Below are positions 37,420-47,776 of a stretch of DNA of 64,000 nt, piece after piece (the first letter of the stretch is position 1; the number at the start of each line of letters is the position of its first letter). The stretch comes from Corynebacterium vitaeruminis DSM 20294 (GTDB lineage Bacteria; Actinomycetota; Actinomycetes; Mycobacteriales; Mycobacteriaceae). The DNA lies in contig NZ_CP004353.1 of NCBI RefSeq assembly GCF_000550805.1, positions 1,860,001-1,924,000 of the forward strand. Reading direction: 5' to 3'. A program made the translations under genes and the position numbers. The notes under the pieces were generated by a model. That model had not been told where the DNA came from. It was given only the letters and a program-made list of their open reading frames with translations, and did no database searches.

Positions 37420-40400
37420 CTAAACGTCGCCGGTTTCCTTCGCTGCGGTTTCTTCGCTTTCCGACGCCTTCGGCGCGTGATCCTCCACCGCGCGCATGCG
37501 CTGCGAGAGCACGCGCGTGACGCCATCCCCGCGCATCGTCACGCCGTAGAGCACGTTGGCCACGTCCATCGTGGGCTTTTGGTGGGTGATGACGATGAGC
37601 TGGGAGTCGCGCCGCAGCTCCTCGAACAAGGCGATGAGCCGGCGCAGGTTGACGTCGTCGAGGGCCGCCTCGACCTCGTCCATGACGTAGAACGGCGAGG
37701 GCCGCGCGCGGAAGATGGCCACGAGCATCGCCAGCGCCGTGAGCGACTTCTCGCCGCCCGACAGCAGCGAGAGCCGCTTCACCTTCTTGCCCGGCGGGCG
37801 GGCCTCCACCTCGATGCCGGTGGCCAGCATGTCGGAGGGGTCGGTGAGCACGAGCCTGCCCTCGCCGCCCGGAAAGAGCGTGCTAAAGACCTTGGGAAAC
37901 TCCGCCTCCACGTCCTTCCACGCGTCGGTGAAAAGCTGCAGGATGCGGGCGTCGACGTCGTCGATGACGCCGTTTAAGTCCTTGCGCGCCTGCTCGACGT
38001 CGGCCAGCTGCGTGGAGAGGAACTCGTAGCGCTCCTCGAGCGCCTTGAACTCCTCCAGCGCCAGCGGGTTCACCTTGCCGAGCGCGGCCAAGTCCTTCTC
38101 CGCCTGCTTGAGCCGCGCCTTCTCGGCGGCCAGATCAAACTCGGGCCCCGGGGTGTAGTCGCGCAGGATGTCGGCGACCGGCACGCCGAGCTGCTCGACC
38201 AGCTTTCCCTGGGCCTCCTCCATGCGCACCTGCGCCTGGCTGGTGGCGATCTCCATCGAGTGCGCGTTGTCCGTCAGCCGGGCGAGCTGCGTGCGCAGGG
38301 CGCCCACCGCGTCCTTGGCAGCGGCGACCTTCGTGGCGAATGAGCCGCGCTTGGCGATCGCCTGGTCCCGCGCCGAGGTGGCCCGCGCGAGGGCGTCGGC
38401 GACGAGCGTGGCCACCTCGGCGGCCTTCTGCGCGACGACCCCGGCCAGCTCGGCCTGCGCGCGGCGGCGCGCCATCGTCTGCTCGTGGCGGGCCTTGGCC
38501 TGGCGCTCGTGGCTGGCCTGGCGGCGCAGCCCGTCGCCGCGGCCGCGGACCTGGTCGGCCTTGTCGCGGGCCGACTGCAGCGACAGCCGCGCCTCCATCT
38601 CCATCGCGCGGATCTGCGCGAGCGCCGCAGCGGCCTCGTCGCGCTCGGCGGTGGACGGCTCGTAGTCGGGCTCGTCGTCGCTGACCCGCGAGAGCCGGTC
38701 ACGGGTCTCCTCCAGCTGCTCGCGGGCCCGGGCGAGCCGCACGTCGGCGTCGGTGGCGCGGGCCGCGATGCGCTCGTGCTCGCGCATCTGCGACTCCAGC
38801 TGCTTGGCCAGCCGCTGCTGATCGCGCCGCAGGGCGCCCACCTGGGCCTCCTGGTCGCGCAGCGCGGCGGTCGTGCGGGCGGCTGCGACGCGTGCCTCGC
38901 GGGCCGCGTCCTGGGCTCCTTCGAAGGTTCCGGCGAGCTCCTCGAGCTGCGCGCGGGCCACCTCCAGCTGCCCGCGGGCGGCGTCGATGTCGGCGGTGAT
39001 TTCCACCGAGGAGGACCCGCCCTGGCCGACCTGCGCCCAGCCCTGGCCGAGCAGCACCCCGTCGCGGGTCACGGCCCGCAGCCTAGGATCCGACTCCACC
39101 ACCTCGCGGGCCGCCGCGGCGTCGGGCGCGACCACGACGTCGGCGAGCAGGCGCGTGAGCGCCACCTCGACCTGCGGCCCAAGCGTCAGCGCATCGAGGA
39201 GCCAGCTAGCCCCAGCCGGGAGCGTGACGTCCATGCGCCAGCCCTTGCCCGGTACCTCCTCGACGAAGGTCGTGCGCGCGATCCCCAGCGCGGCCACCTC
39301 GCCTAGGCGCCCCGACACGGGGCCCGTGAGCGCCTCGGCGAAGCCGCCGAGCGCCGTAGCGGCGGCCAGCTCCAGCCCGCGCTTGACCGTCACGTGTTCC
39401 GAGAGCCTGCCCCACGTGCCCAGCGCGCCGAGGCCGTCGCCGGACGGCGCGCGGGGCACCGTCGACTCCAGCGTCTCGATGCGCGACTCCAGGCGCGAGA
39501 CCTCCCGCTCGCGTTCGCGCTGCTGGGCGCGCAGCTGCTCGAGGCGCTGCTCTGCGGCCTCGGCCTCGGCGGTGGCGCGCACGTGTTCCTCGCGCCGCTG
39601 CTCGGTGTCCCCCTCCAGCTCCCCCATGGTCTGCTCGACGCCGCGCAGCTCCTTCTCGATCGCCGCGGTCCGCGTGCGCGACTCCGCCACGACCTCCGAC
39701 TGCCGCGCGATCTCCTCGGAGATGGCGGCCACCTGCGCGGACTGCGACTCCTCGGCCGCCACGAGGCGCACCACGCCCTCGCGGCGGTCGGCGATGGCGC
39801 GGACCTGGGCCAGGTGCTCACGGTCGGCCTCCTCGGCCGCGGCCTGCCGCTCCTCGACCTCCTCGCGGATGCCAGAGAGCCGCTCGCTGGCGATCTCCGC
39901 CTTCTCCTCGAGCTCGGCCAACTCGGCGTCGGCGCGGTCGGCGCGCGCCTGCAGCTCATCCGGGTCGGGCCCCTGGTAGGCGACGATGTGCAGCCCGTCG
40001 ACGCGGTCCGAGGCAATGCGGCGGGTGGCCGACACGCGCTCGGCCAGCGCCGAGAGATCAAACCACAGCTGCTGCGCGGCCTCGGCGGCGGGGGTCGCCT
40101 GCGCAAGCGCGTCCTCGGCCTCCAGCTGGATGCCGGTAGCCTCCTCCAGCTGCTCGGTGACCTCCTCGACCTGCTCGGCGAGGATGCGGGCTCGCGACTG
40201 GGCGCTGCCCAGCTTCTCCTGCAGCTCCACCAGCTGGTGCCCCGCGAGCTTGAGCCGGGCGTCGCGCAGGTCCGCCTGCACGGTGGCGGCACGCTTGGCC
40301 GCCTCGGCCTGGCGTGCCAGCGGCTTGAGCTGGCGGCGCAGCTCCTCGGTGAGGTCGGTCAGGCGGTCGAGGTTGGCCTGCATGTTGACGAGCTTGCGCT

Positions 40401-40932
40401 GCGCCTTCTCCTTGCGGCGGCGGTGCTTGAGCACGCCCGCGGCCTCCTCAATGTAGGCGCGGCGGTCCTCCGGCCGCGACTCGAGGATCTGCGCGAGCCG
40501 CCCCTGGCCGACGATGACGTGCATCTCGCGGCCGATGCCGGAGTCGGACAGAAGCTCCTGGATGTCCATGAGCCGGGCGCGGGAGCCGTTGATCTCGTAC
40601 TCGCTGGCGCCGTCGCGGAACATGCGGCGGGTGACCGAGACCTCGCGGTACTCGATCGGCAGCGCGCCGTCGGAGTTGTCGATGGTGAGCGTGACCTCCG
40701 CGCGCCCCAGCGGCTTGCGCTCGCCCGCGCCGGCGAAGATGACGTCCTCCATCTTGCCGCCGCGCAGCGTCTTCGCCCCTTGCTCGCCCATCACCCAGGC
40801 CAGCGCGTCGACGACGTTGGACTTGCCCGAGCCGTTCGGCCCCACGACCGCGCAGATGCCGGGCTCGAATTTCAGGGTCGTCGCAGACGCGAAGGACTTG
40901 AACCCCTTGAGCGTCAGCGACTTCAGATACAC
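37420..40932 (-). CDS. smc: Chromosome segregation ATPase SMC
   Basis: A 1170-residue condensin subunit. The N-terminal Walker A GPNGSGKSN, long coiled coils (about 170-490 and 660-1000), the central hinge, the C-terminal signature LLSGGEKSLTALAMLVAIFRARPSPF and Walker B FYVMDEVEAALDD are all present. A GTG start is used. The extreme C-terminus (HAPKASESEETAAKETGDV) is encoded across a copy of the dispersed repeat. Confidence 0.97.
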   Translation of the reverse strand: MYLKSLTLKGFKSFASATTLKFEPGICAVVGPNGSGKSNVVDALAWVMGEQGAKTLRGGKMEDVIFAGAGERKPLGRAEVTLTIDNSDGALPIEYREVSVTRRMFRDGASEYEINGSRARLMDIQELLSDSGIGREMHVIVGQGRLAQILESRPEDRRAYIEEAAGVLKHRRRKEKAQRKLVNMQANLDRLTDLTEELRRQLKPLARQAEAAKRAATVQADLRDARLKLAGHQLVELQEKLGSAQSRARILAEQVEEVTEQLEEATGIQLEAEDALAQATPAAEAAQQLWFDLSALAERVSATRRIASDRVDGLHIVAYQGPDPDELQARADRADAELAELEEKAEIASERLSGIREEVEERQAAAEEADREHLAQVRAIADRREGVVRLVAAEESQSAQVAAISEEIARQSEVVAESRTRTAAIEKELRGVEQTMGELEGDTEQRREEHVRATAEAEAAEQRLEQLRAQQREREREVSRLESRIETLESTVPRAPSGDGLGALGTWGRLSEHVTVKRGLELAAATALGGFAEALTGPVSGRLGEVAALGIARTTFVEEVPGKGWRMDVTLPAGASWLLDALTLGPQVEVALTRLLADVVVAPDAAAAREVVESDPRLRAVTRDGVLLGQGWAQVGQGGSSSVEITADIDAARGQLEVARAQLEELAGTFEGAQDAAREARVAAARTTAALRDQEAQVGALRRDQQRLAKQLESQMREHERIAARATDADVRLARAREQLEETRDRLSRVSDDEPDYEPSTAERDEAAAALAQIRAMEMEARLSLQSARDKADQVRGRGDGLRRQASHERQAKARHEQTMARRRAQAELAGVVAQKAAEVATLVADALARATSARDQAIAKRGSFATKVAAAKDAVGALRTQLARLTDNAHSMEIATSQAQVRMEEAQGKLVEQLGVPVADILRDYTPGPEFDLAAEKARLKQAEKDLAALGKVNPLALEEFKALEERYEFLSTQLADVEQARKDLNGVIDDVDARILQLFTDAWKDVEAEFPKVFSTLFPGGEGRLVLTDPSDMLATGIEVEARPPGKKVKRLSLLSGGEKSLTALAMLVAIFRARPSPFYVMDEVEAALDDVNLRRLIALFEELRRDSQLIVITHQKPTMDVANVLYGVTMRGDGVTRVLSQRMRAVEDHAPKASESEETAAKETGDV
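37448..37473 (-). repeat. Dispersed repeat inside the smc 3' end
   Basis: TTCTTCGCTTTCCGACGCC then TTCGGCG matches the minus-orientation half-unit and encodes part of the Smc tail. Confidence 0.55.
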
Positions 40933-40942
40933 CCGTGTGAGT

Positions 40943-41230
40943 CTAGCGCATCCGGAAACCGGATTCGCCCTTCACATCGGACCAGCGCTCCACGACCGAG
41001 TCCACGGTTCCCGGGCGCCTCGGCACCTCTTTTTGCGGCGCGCTCAGCCTGCGCAGCAGCTCGCGGAGCGTGTGGTAGTCCCCCTCGGCCACCACGCACA
41101 CGCGCCCGTCGGAGAGGTTCGTCGCCGAGCCCGAAAGCCCTAGCTCCATCGCCTGGCTGTACACCCACCAGCGAAAGCCCACGCCCTGCACCCATCCGTG
41201 CACCCAGGCCGTCAGCCGTTCGTTATCCAT
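40943..41230 (-). CDS. acyP: Acylphosphatase
   Basis: A 95-residue enzyme that hydrolyses acyl phosphates. The active site is visible as VQGVGFRWWV with Arg20 and ATNLSDGRV with Asn38. It lies just upstream of smc on the minus strand, as in mycobacteria. The region before its start carries a dispersed-repeat half-unit followed by GGGAGG. Confidence 0.92.
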   Translation of the reverse strand: MDNERLTAWVHGWVQGVGFRWWVYSQAMELGLSGSATNLSDGRVCVVAEGDYHTLRELLRRLSAPQKEVPRRPGTVDSVVERWSDVKGESGFRMR

Positions 41231-41241
41231 CGTTTTCCTCC

Positions 41242-41262
41242 CGCTTTACGACGCCTACGGTT
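41242..41262 (-). repeat. Dispersed repeat, half-unit, before acyP
   Basis: CGCTTTACGACGCCTACGG. In the acyP sense it is CCGTAGGCGTCGTAAAGCG, directly followed by the ribosome site GGGAGG. Confidence 0.75.
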
Positions 41263-41310
41263 CCTCCCCATTCTCCCACCAGAATCGCGAGGATTCCGGA
41301 AACGAAAACC

Positions 41311-41398
41311 GGGTCGAACTCAATCAGTCGAGCTCACGGAAAATCATGCCCCTAGGGGGTATACGAAATCCGTGGGCTCGACCGAGTCAGTTCGACCC
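41311..41398 (-). repeat. 30-bp imperfect inverted repeat after the AgcS gene
   Basis: Arms 41311-41340 and 41369-41398 begin and end GGGTCGAACT / AGTTCGACCC and share most of the 30 bp. The 28-bp loop contains a second CCCCTAGGGG palindrome. On the minus strand a T-rich GGTTTTCGTTT follows, so it can serve as a large terminator for the symporter gene. Confidence 0.7.
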
Positions 41399-41408
41399 AG
41401 GCTAGGTG

Positions 41409-42881
41409 CTACTCCTCGACCGCCGTGATGACGTGGCCGCCGCGGTGCGTGACCGGGTCGGAGCCGTCCCAACAGGTGATGTTCTTGACCTCCGGGAGCA
41501 TGTCGCGGTGGAAGACCGGGTCGTAGCCCTGCGCCTTCTGGATAGAGAAGTTCTTCAGCAGCTTCACCGCCACCCCGCCGAGCGGGACGATGGCGATGAG
41601 GTTGATGATGACCATGATCGCGGCGAACGTGTCGCCGAGCGCCCACACGAGCGGAACCGAGCCGATTGCACCACCGAACACGCAGGCCATGACGATGACG
41701 CGGAAGATCGTCATCACCGTCTTGGACTGCGTGAAGTACTCGATGTTGGCCTGGGCAAGGTAGTAGTTGCCGATGACCGAGGAGAACGCCAGGAAGAACA
41801 GGATGAGCGTGATGAAGTGGATGCCCCAGTGGCCCACCTCGCCAGCGAGCGCCTGCTGGGTCAGCGACGCGCCCTGGACCTCCTTGCCGTACTCGGGCGC
41901 CCCGAGCAGGATAATGAAAGCGGTAATCGAGCAAACTAAGAGGGTATCGAAATATACGCCGAGCGTCTGGACCAGGCCCTGCTTGACCGGGTGCGACACC
42001 GTGGCGGTGGCCGCCGCGTTCGGCGCGGAGCCCTGACCAGCCTCGTTGGAGAACAGGCCGCGGCGCATGCCGTTCATGAAGGCCGCGCCCACGGTGGCGC
42101 CGGCCACCTCGCGGATGCCCACCGCCTGCTCGAAGATGAGCGCGAACATGCCGGGGATCTTCTCCACGTTAAGCGCGAGCACGATGATGCCGATGCCGAT
42201 GTACAGCAGCGCCATGACCGGCACGATGACCTGCGTGAAGTTGGCGATGCGCTGCACTCCGCCGAAGATGATCGATCCCGTAATGACCGCGAGGATGATT
42301 CCCACGCCCGCCTTGAACACGATGGAGTCGGTGTCAAAGGACGTGCCCACTGACTCCGCGATGGAGTTCGCCTGGATGGCGTTGTACACGAAACCGTAGG
42401 TCAGCGTGATCGCGATGCCGAACACCACGGCCAGCCCCGGCGCCTTGAGCCCCTTGGTCATGTAGTAGGCCGGGCCGCCGCGGTAGGTTCCGTCGGGTTC
42501 CTTCTCCTTCCACAGCTGCGCGAGCGTCGACTCGACGAAGGAGGTCGCGCCGCCTAGGAGCGCGATCATCCACATCCAGAACACGGCACCCGGGCCACCC
42601 AAGGTGATCGCCACAGCCACGCCGGCGACGTTGCCGGTGCCCACGCGCGAGGCAGCGGAGATGGTGAACGCCTTGAACGCGGAGATTCCCGGCTCGTCCG
42701 TGTCCGGATCGACGACCTCGTTGCGTTCGGACACCGCCCTGAACATCTCCGGGATCATGCGGATCTGCACCACGATCGTGCGGATGGCGAAGTACACACC
42801 TGCGAGGATGAGCAGGTAGGGAATCACTTTCCAGAGGTTGTTGTTGATCACCTCTGTTATAAAGTTCTCGAAGCTTGTCAT
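41409..42881 (-). CDS. AgcS-family sodium:alanine symporter
   Basis: A 490-residue membrane carrier of the AGCS family, importing alanine or glycine with sodium. Family motifs are FKAFTISAASRVGTGNVAGVAVAI, GGPAYYMTKGL and MNGMRRGLFSNEAGQGSAPNAAATA. About ten membrane helices are visible. ATG 42881 (MTSFENF) fits better than the upstream 42911. No ribosome site precedes it, but TAGCAT lies close by, so the message may be leaderless. It separates acyP from mutM. Confidence 0.93.
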   Translation of the reverse strand: MTSFENFITEVINNNLWKVIPYLLILAGVYFAIRTIVVQIRMIPEMFRAVSERNEVVDPDTDEPGISAFKAFTISAASRVGTGNVAGVAVAITLGGPGAVFWMWMIALLGGATSFVESTLAQLWKEKEPDGTYRGGPAYYMTKGLKAPGLAVVFGIAITLTYGFVYNAIQANSIAESVGTSFDTDSIVFKAGVGIILAVITGSIIFGGVQRIANFTQVIVPVMALLYIGIGIIVLALNVEKIPGMFALIFEQAVGIREVAGATVGAAFMNGMRRGLFSNEAGQGSAPNAAATATVSHPVKQGLVQTLGVYFDTLLVCSITAFIILLGAPEYGKEVQGASLTQQALAGEVGHWGIHFITLILFFLAFSSVIGNYYLAQANIEYFTQSKTVMTIFRVIVMACVFGGAIGSVPLVWALGDTFAAIMVIINLIAIVPLGGVAVKLLKNFSIQKAQGYDPVFHRDMLPEVKNITCWDGSDPVTHRGGHVITAVEE

Positions 42882-42932
42882 GTGCGGTATGCTACCGGCT
42901 CCCGCAATCATTCCCTAAATCACCCAAACGGG

Positions 42933-42957
42933 CGCTTTTTGCTTTCCGACGCTTCGC
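42933..42957 (-). repeat. Dispersed repeat, half-unit, between mutM and AgcS genes
   Basis: CGCTTTTTGCTTTCCGACGC then TTCGC lies in the gap after the mutM stop. Confidence 0.6.
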
Positions 42958-42973
42958 TGGTGGCGCGAATCCC

Positions 42974-43876
42974 CTAGTGAAGCCGCTGGCAATTGGGGCA
43001 CAGGTGGCTCGAGCGGTTGGTGAACTGCTCGCGCACGATCGGCGTGCCGCACCGCGGGCACGGCAGCCCCTGCTGCCCGTAGGCGTTGAGTTCGACGTCA
43101 AAGTAGCCGGACTGGCCGTTGACGTTGACGTAGAGCTCGTCGAAGCTGGTCCCGCCCTTGGCCAGCGCCGCGGTCATGACCTCGATGCCGCCGAGCAACA
43201 GCGACTGCAGCGCGGGGATGGCCATGCGGTTGGCCTTCTGCCGCGGGTGGACCTGCGCCTTCCACAGCATCTCGTCGGCGTAGATGTTGCCGATGCCGGA
43301 GACCACCTGCTGGTCGAGTAGCAGCTTTTTGATCTCCGTCCTGCGCCGCTTCATCTTCCGGGCCAGCGCGGCGATGTCGAGGTTTCGGTCGAGCAGGTCG
43401 GGCGCGATGTGCTCGAGCGCCTCGGGCACCACGCCGTCGAAGGTCTCCACCAAGTCGCTGGGCTGCCAGAAGCCGAAGGTGCGCTGGTCGACGAACCACA
43501 GCTCCTGGCCGTCGTCGAGCCGGGCCCGGATGCGCAGGTGGCGGAGGTTCTTATCATCGAGGCCAGCCCCCTCGGGCGAAAGCGGCTCGTCGTATCGGGA
43601 AGCGATGTCCTCGGCGTCCTTGATGAGCATCTGGCCGCTCATCCCCAGGTGCACCACCATGGCGGCGCCGTCGTCGAGGACCAGCCACAGGAACTTGCCG
43701 CGGCGCCTGATCTCGTGGATCTCGTGGCCGGAAAGGAAGCCTGCCAGCTGGTCGGGGCCGCCCTCGAAGTTGCGGATCGCCCGCGGGTTGAACACCTCGA
43801 CGGTGGAAAAGCGCGCGCCGCACACGTGGCCTTCCAGGCCACGGCGAACAACCTCAACCTCTGGCAGCTCCGGCAT
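42974..43876 (-). CDS. mutM: Formamidopyrimidine-DNA glycosylase
   Basis: A 300-residue DNA glycosylase/lyase that removes 8-oxoguanine. It begins MPELPEVEVVRRGL with the catalytic Pro2 and Glu3. The middle helix-two-turn-helix region LLLDQQVVSGIGNIYADEML and the C-terminal zinc finger CPRCGTPIVREQFTNRSSHLCPNC are complete. It follows rnc by 12 bases. Confidence 0.97.
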   Translation of the reverse strand: MPELPEVEVVRRGLEGHVCGARFSTVEVFNPRAIRNFEGGPDQLAGFLSGHEIHEIRRRGKFLWLVLDDGAAMVVHLGMSGQMLIKDAEDIASRYDEPLSPEGAGLDDKNLRHLRIRARLDDGQELWFVDQRTFGFWQPSDLVETFDGVVPEALEHIAPDLLDRNLDIAALARKMKRRRTEIKKLLLDQQVVSGIGNIYADEMLWKAQVHPRQKANRMAIPALQSLLLGGIEVMTAALAKGGTSFDELYVNVNGQSGYFDVELNAYGQQGLPCPRCGTPIVREQFTNRSSHLCPNCQRLH

Positions 43877-43888
43877 CGCGCTCGCCTC

Positions 43889-44659
43889 CTAGGAGTCCGT
43901 CGCCTGCGGCGTGTGGCCGAAGGTGAGGTCGTCGCGCAGGGCGTTGACGGCGACGTGCGCCGCCGCCTGCTCGGCGAGCTTCTTGTTGGTGCCCTGCCCC
44001 TCCCCCAGCTTCTGACCCTGAACGAAGACGACCGCGGTGAAGGTCTGGTCGTGCTCGGGGCCGGTGGAGCTGGCCTCGTAGATGGGCATCTCGAGCTTGC
44101 GCTCGGCCAGCCGCTCCTGGAGCGTGGTCTTCCAGTCCTGGTGACGGCCGGTAGCCGAGGCCACGTCGATCTTGTGCTTGAACAGCCGCAGCACCACGTC
44201 GCGCGCGACCTCGAAGCCGTGGGTGCGGTAGATCGCGCCCAAGATGGCCTCGGTAGTGTCGGCCAGGATGGAGTCCTTGTCGCGGCCGTCGGTGACGATC
44301 TCGCCCTTGCCCAGCAGGATGTACTGGCCGAGCTCGATCTCGCGGGCGATGTCCGCCAGCCCGTAGCGGCTGACGATGGAGGCGCGCATCTTCGAGATGT
44401 CGCTCTCCGGGCGGGTCGGGTACTGCTCGTAGAGCTGGCCCGCGACCGACAGCCCGAGCACGGCGTCGCCGAGGAACTCGAGACGCTCGTTGTTCGGCAG
44501 GTGACCGTTCTCGTTGGCAAAGGACCGGTGGGTCAGCGCGTGGATGAGCAGGTCGGAGGGGATCTCCACCCCGAGCGAGGCCATGAGCGGGCCGTAGTCG
44601 ACCTTCTTCGTGGCAGCCTTGAGGGCATCCACCCCGGTCGGGCGCTTGCGCTTGCTCAT
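43889..44659 (-). CDS. rnc: Ribonuclease III
   Basis: A 256-residue double-stranded RNA nuclease. The catalytic signature NERLEFLGDAVLGLSVA lies near residue 58, and the second acidic cluster is near DTTEAILGAIY. A C-terminal dsRNA-binding domain is present (QGTNKKLAEQAAAHVAVNAL). The start overlaps the DUF177 stop by four bases. Confidence 0.97.
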   Translation of the reverse strand: MSKRKRPTGVDALKAATKKVDYGPLMASLGVEIPSDLLIHALTHRSFANENGHLPNNERLEFLGDAVLGLSVAGQLYEQYPTRPESDISKMRASIVSRYGLADIAREIELGQYILLGKGEIVTDGRDKDSILADTTEAILGAIYRTHGFEVARDVVLRLFKHKIDVASATGRHQDWKTTLQERLAERKLEMPIYEASSTGPEHDQTFTAVVFVQGQKLGEGQGTNKKLAEQAAAHVAVNALRDDLTFGHTPQATDS

Positions 44660-45180
44660 AGAAACTTCTCCAGTCCGGCCCAGCGGGGGTCAGTTCGCTC
44701 TTCCTCGCCGGAGACACCGTCGGGCTCCGGCACGTCGCCGTCGCCCTCGCAGCCGCCCTCGCAGGTCGGGTTGAACGGCAGGGTCAGGCCCGCCTCGTCG
44801 ATGACGGTCTGCAGCAGGTCGATGTGGTCGTCGACGACCATGGGCAGCTCATCCTCGTCCTCGCCCGCCTCGTCGCCGGTAATGAAGTCCTCGCTGGCGG
44901 CGAAGACGGCGTTGACGCTGATCTCCGTCGCGGGGTTGAGACGCTTGAGGCAGCGCACGCACTCGCCCTCGAGGGTGGCGGTGACCTGGGCGTCGACCAT
45001 AACGGCGTCGCCGAGCGAGGTCAGGGTTGCGTGGACGGTCACGGGCGCGGACTCGGGGATGGCGATCATGGCCGGGCCGATCCGCACGGGGCTGGGCCCC
45101 TCCTGGGTCTTGACCTCCGGGATTCCGCTACGCAGGAGCGCGCCGACGTCGAAGACGAACGGCGAAGTTTCTTGAGACAA
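44656..45180 (-). CDS. DUF177 (YceD-like) protein
   Basis: A 174-residue protein of the YceD family, linked in other bacteria to 23S rRNA or ribosome metabolism. The conserved cysteines ECVRCLKRL and TCEGGC are visible. A TTG start at 45180 is used with GGAAG before it. It lies between sepIVA and rnc as in mycobacteria (Rv2926c). Confidence 0.9.
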   Translation of the reverse strand: MSQETSPFVFDVGALLRSGIPEVKTQEGPSPVRIGPAMIAIPESAPVTVHATLTSLGDAVMVDAQVTATLEGECVRCLKRLNPATEISVNAVFAASEDFITGDEAGEDEDELPMVVDDHIDLLQTVIDEAGLTLPFNPTCEGGCEGDGDVPEPDGVSGEEERTDPRWAGLEKFL

Positions 45181-45213
45181 CGCTTCCAGTGTCCTTTTAC
45201 ATCAAGTCGTTGA

Positions 45214-45939
45214 TTAGTTTTCGTAGTCGCCGCGAGACGCCTGGCCGGAGCCGGAGACGCCCGCGCCGCGGCGCAGGGCCGCACGGTCGCGGGTGACCGT
45301 GCGCAGCGTGGCCGAGAGGGCCTCCTCGAACTCCGCGAGCTTGTCGTCCACGAACTGGTCACACTCCCCGCGCAGGCGGTTGGAGTCGGCGTGGGCGGCG
45401 TCGACCACGCGGTGGGCCTCCTCGTTGGCGCGCCGGACGACCTCGGCCTCGCTGACCAGGCGATGCTGCTCGGCCATGCCCTCGTCGATGCTGCGCTGGT
45501 ACTGCTCGTTACCGCTGGCCACGAGGCGCTCAGCCTCGGAGCGGGCGCGGTCGACCATGTCGTCGGAGTCGCGGCGGGCGGTGGAGACCAGGCGGTCGGC
45601 CTCGTCCTCGGCCTTGGCCACGGTCACGTGCGCGCGGTTCTCGGCGTCGGAGAGCATGTGGTCCGCCTCCTCCTGGGCGCGGCCGACGATGTCGTTGGCC
45701 TCTGCCTGCGCGCTGGTGACGATCTCGTGCGCGCGATCCTCGGCGCCGCGGATGATGTCGTCGCGCTTGTCGAGGACGTCCTGGGCGTCATCGACCTCGA
45801 CTGGCAGCGCGTTGCGCAGGTCGTCCAGCAGCGCGAGCATCTCGTTGCGGGGAACCATGCAGTTGGAGGTCATGGGGACGCCGTACGCCTGCTCCAAGTT
45901 CTGGACAAGTTCATCAAGGGCTTCGAAGACTCGGTACAT
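45214..45939 (-). CDS. sepIVA: SepIVA/DivIVA-like coiled-coil protein
   Basis: A 241-residue protein, mostly one long coiled coil (about 60-215) rich in Ala, Glu and Arg, beginning MYRVFEALDELVQNLEQAYGVP. It corresponds by position and sequence type to mycobacterial SepIVA (Rv2927c), a septation and envelope-elongation factor. No membrane segment is present. The exact role in corynebacteria is inferred. Confidence 0.85.
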   Translation of the reverse strand: MYRVFEALDELVQNLEQAYGVPMTSNCMVPRNEMLALLDDLRNALPVEVDDAQDVLDKRDDIIRGAEDRAHEIVTSAQAEANDIVGRAQEEADHMLSDAENRAHVTVAKAEDEADRLVSTARRDSDDMVDRARSEAERLVASGNEQYQRSIDEGMAEQHRLVSEAEVVRRANEEAHRVVDAAHADSNRLRGECDQFVDDKLAEFEEALSATLRTVTRDRAALRRGAGVSGSGQASRGDYEN

Positions 45940-46009
45940 AAACCTATAGCCTACTGGCTTTTCGTCGCGGCCGTTGCTTTGGGACCGACCAATCGTCTAA
46001 ACGCGGGAA

Positions 46010-46039
46010 GGCCCCGCCACGGCTAAGCGCGACGGGGCC
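46010..46039 (-). terminator. Hairpin after gdhA (putative terminator)
   Basis: GGCCCCG (46010-46016) pairs with CGGGGCC (46033-46039). The following bases on the minus strand are only weakly T-rich. Confidence 0.5.
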
Positions 46040-46061
46040 CACAACGCGTGAGGCGAAATTA

Positions 46062-47507
<1,446 letters not shown>

Positions 47508-47521
47508 CTATTACTTAATAG
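47508..47521 (-). promoter_or_regulatory. AmtR box upstream of gdhA
   Basis: CTAT-TACTTA-ATAG followed by AT fits the CTAT-N6-ATAG motif exactly and matches the type seen before amtB. Confidence 0.75.
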
Positions 47522-47660
47522 ATATGATCGGCAATAGGGAGGTTACTCGTTGGAGCCCCGATGGGAGAACTTCCTTTACGAAATTCACACCAAACCTTCT
47601 CAAATCATGAGAATATCCACCCCCGATCTCCCCACTTTGTGAGATTTCGCCGAGAAAGAC

Positions 47661-47674
47661 GTGGCCCGGGCCAC
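47661..47674. promoter_or_regulatory. Perfect 14-bp palindrome GTGGCCCGGGCCAC
   Basis: An uninterrupted palindrome about 100 bases before the glycerate kinase start. It is a possible operator. Confidence 0.4.
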
Positions 47675-47728
47675 ACAAAATCGTTCCCGGGCTTCGCTCC
47701 GCGGACGGCGAGCACCCGCCGCGAGGCG

Positions 47729-47752
47729 GGCGTCGATAAGCTCGAGGAAAAA
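47729..47752 (+). repeat. Dispersed repeat (degenerate), before the glycerate kinase gene
   Basis: GGCGTCGATAAGC followed by TCGAGGAAAAAG resembles the half-unit with changes after the core. Confidence 0.45.
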
Positions 47753-47776
47753 GTTTCCCTTCAGGAAGGCCCCGCC

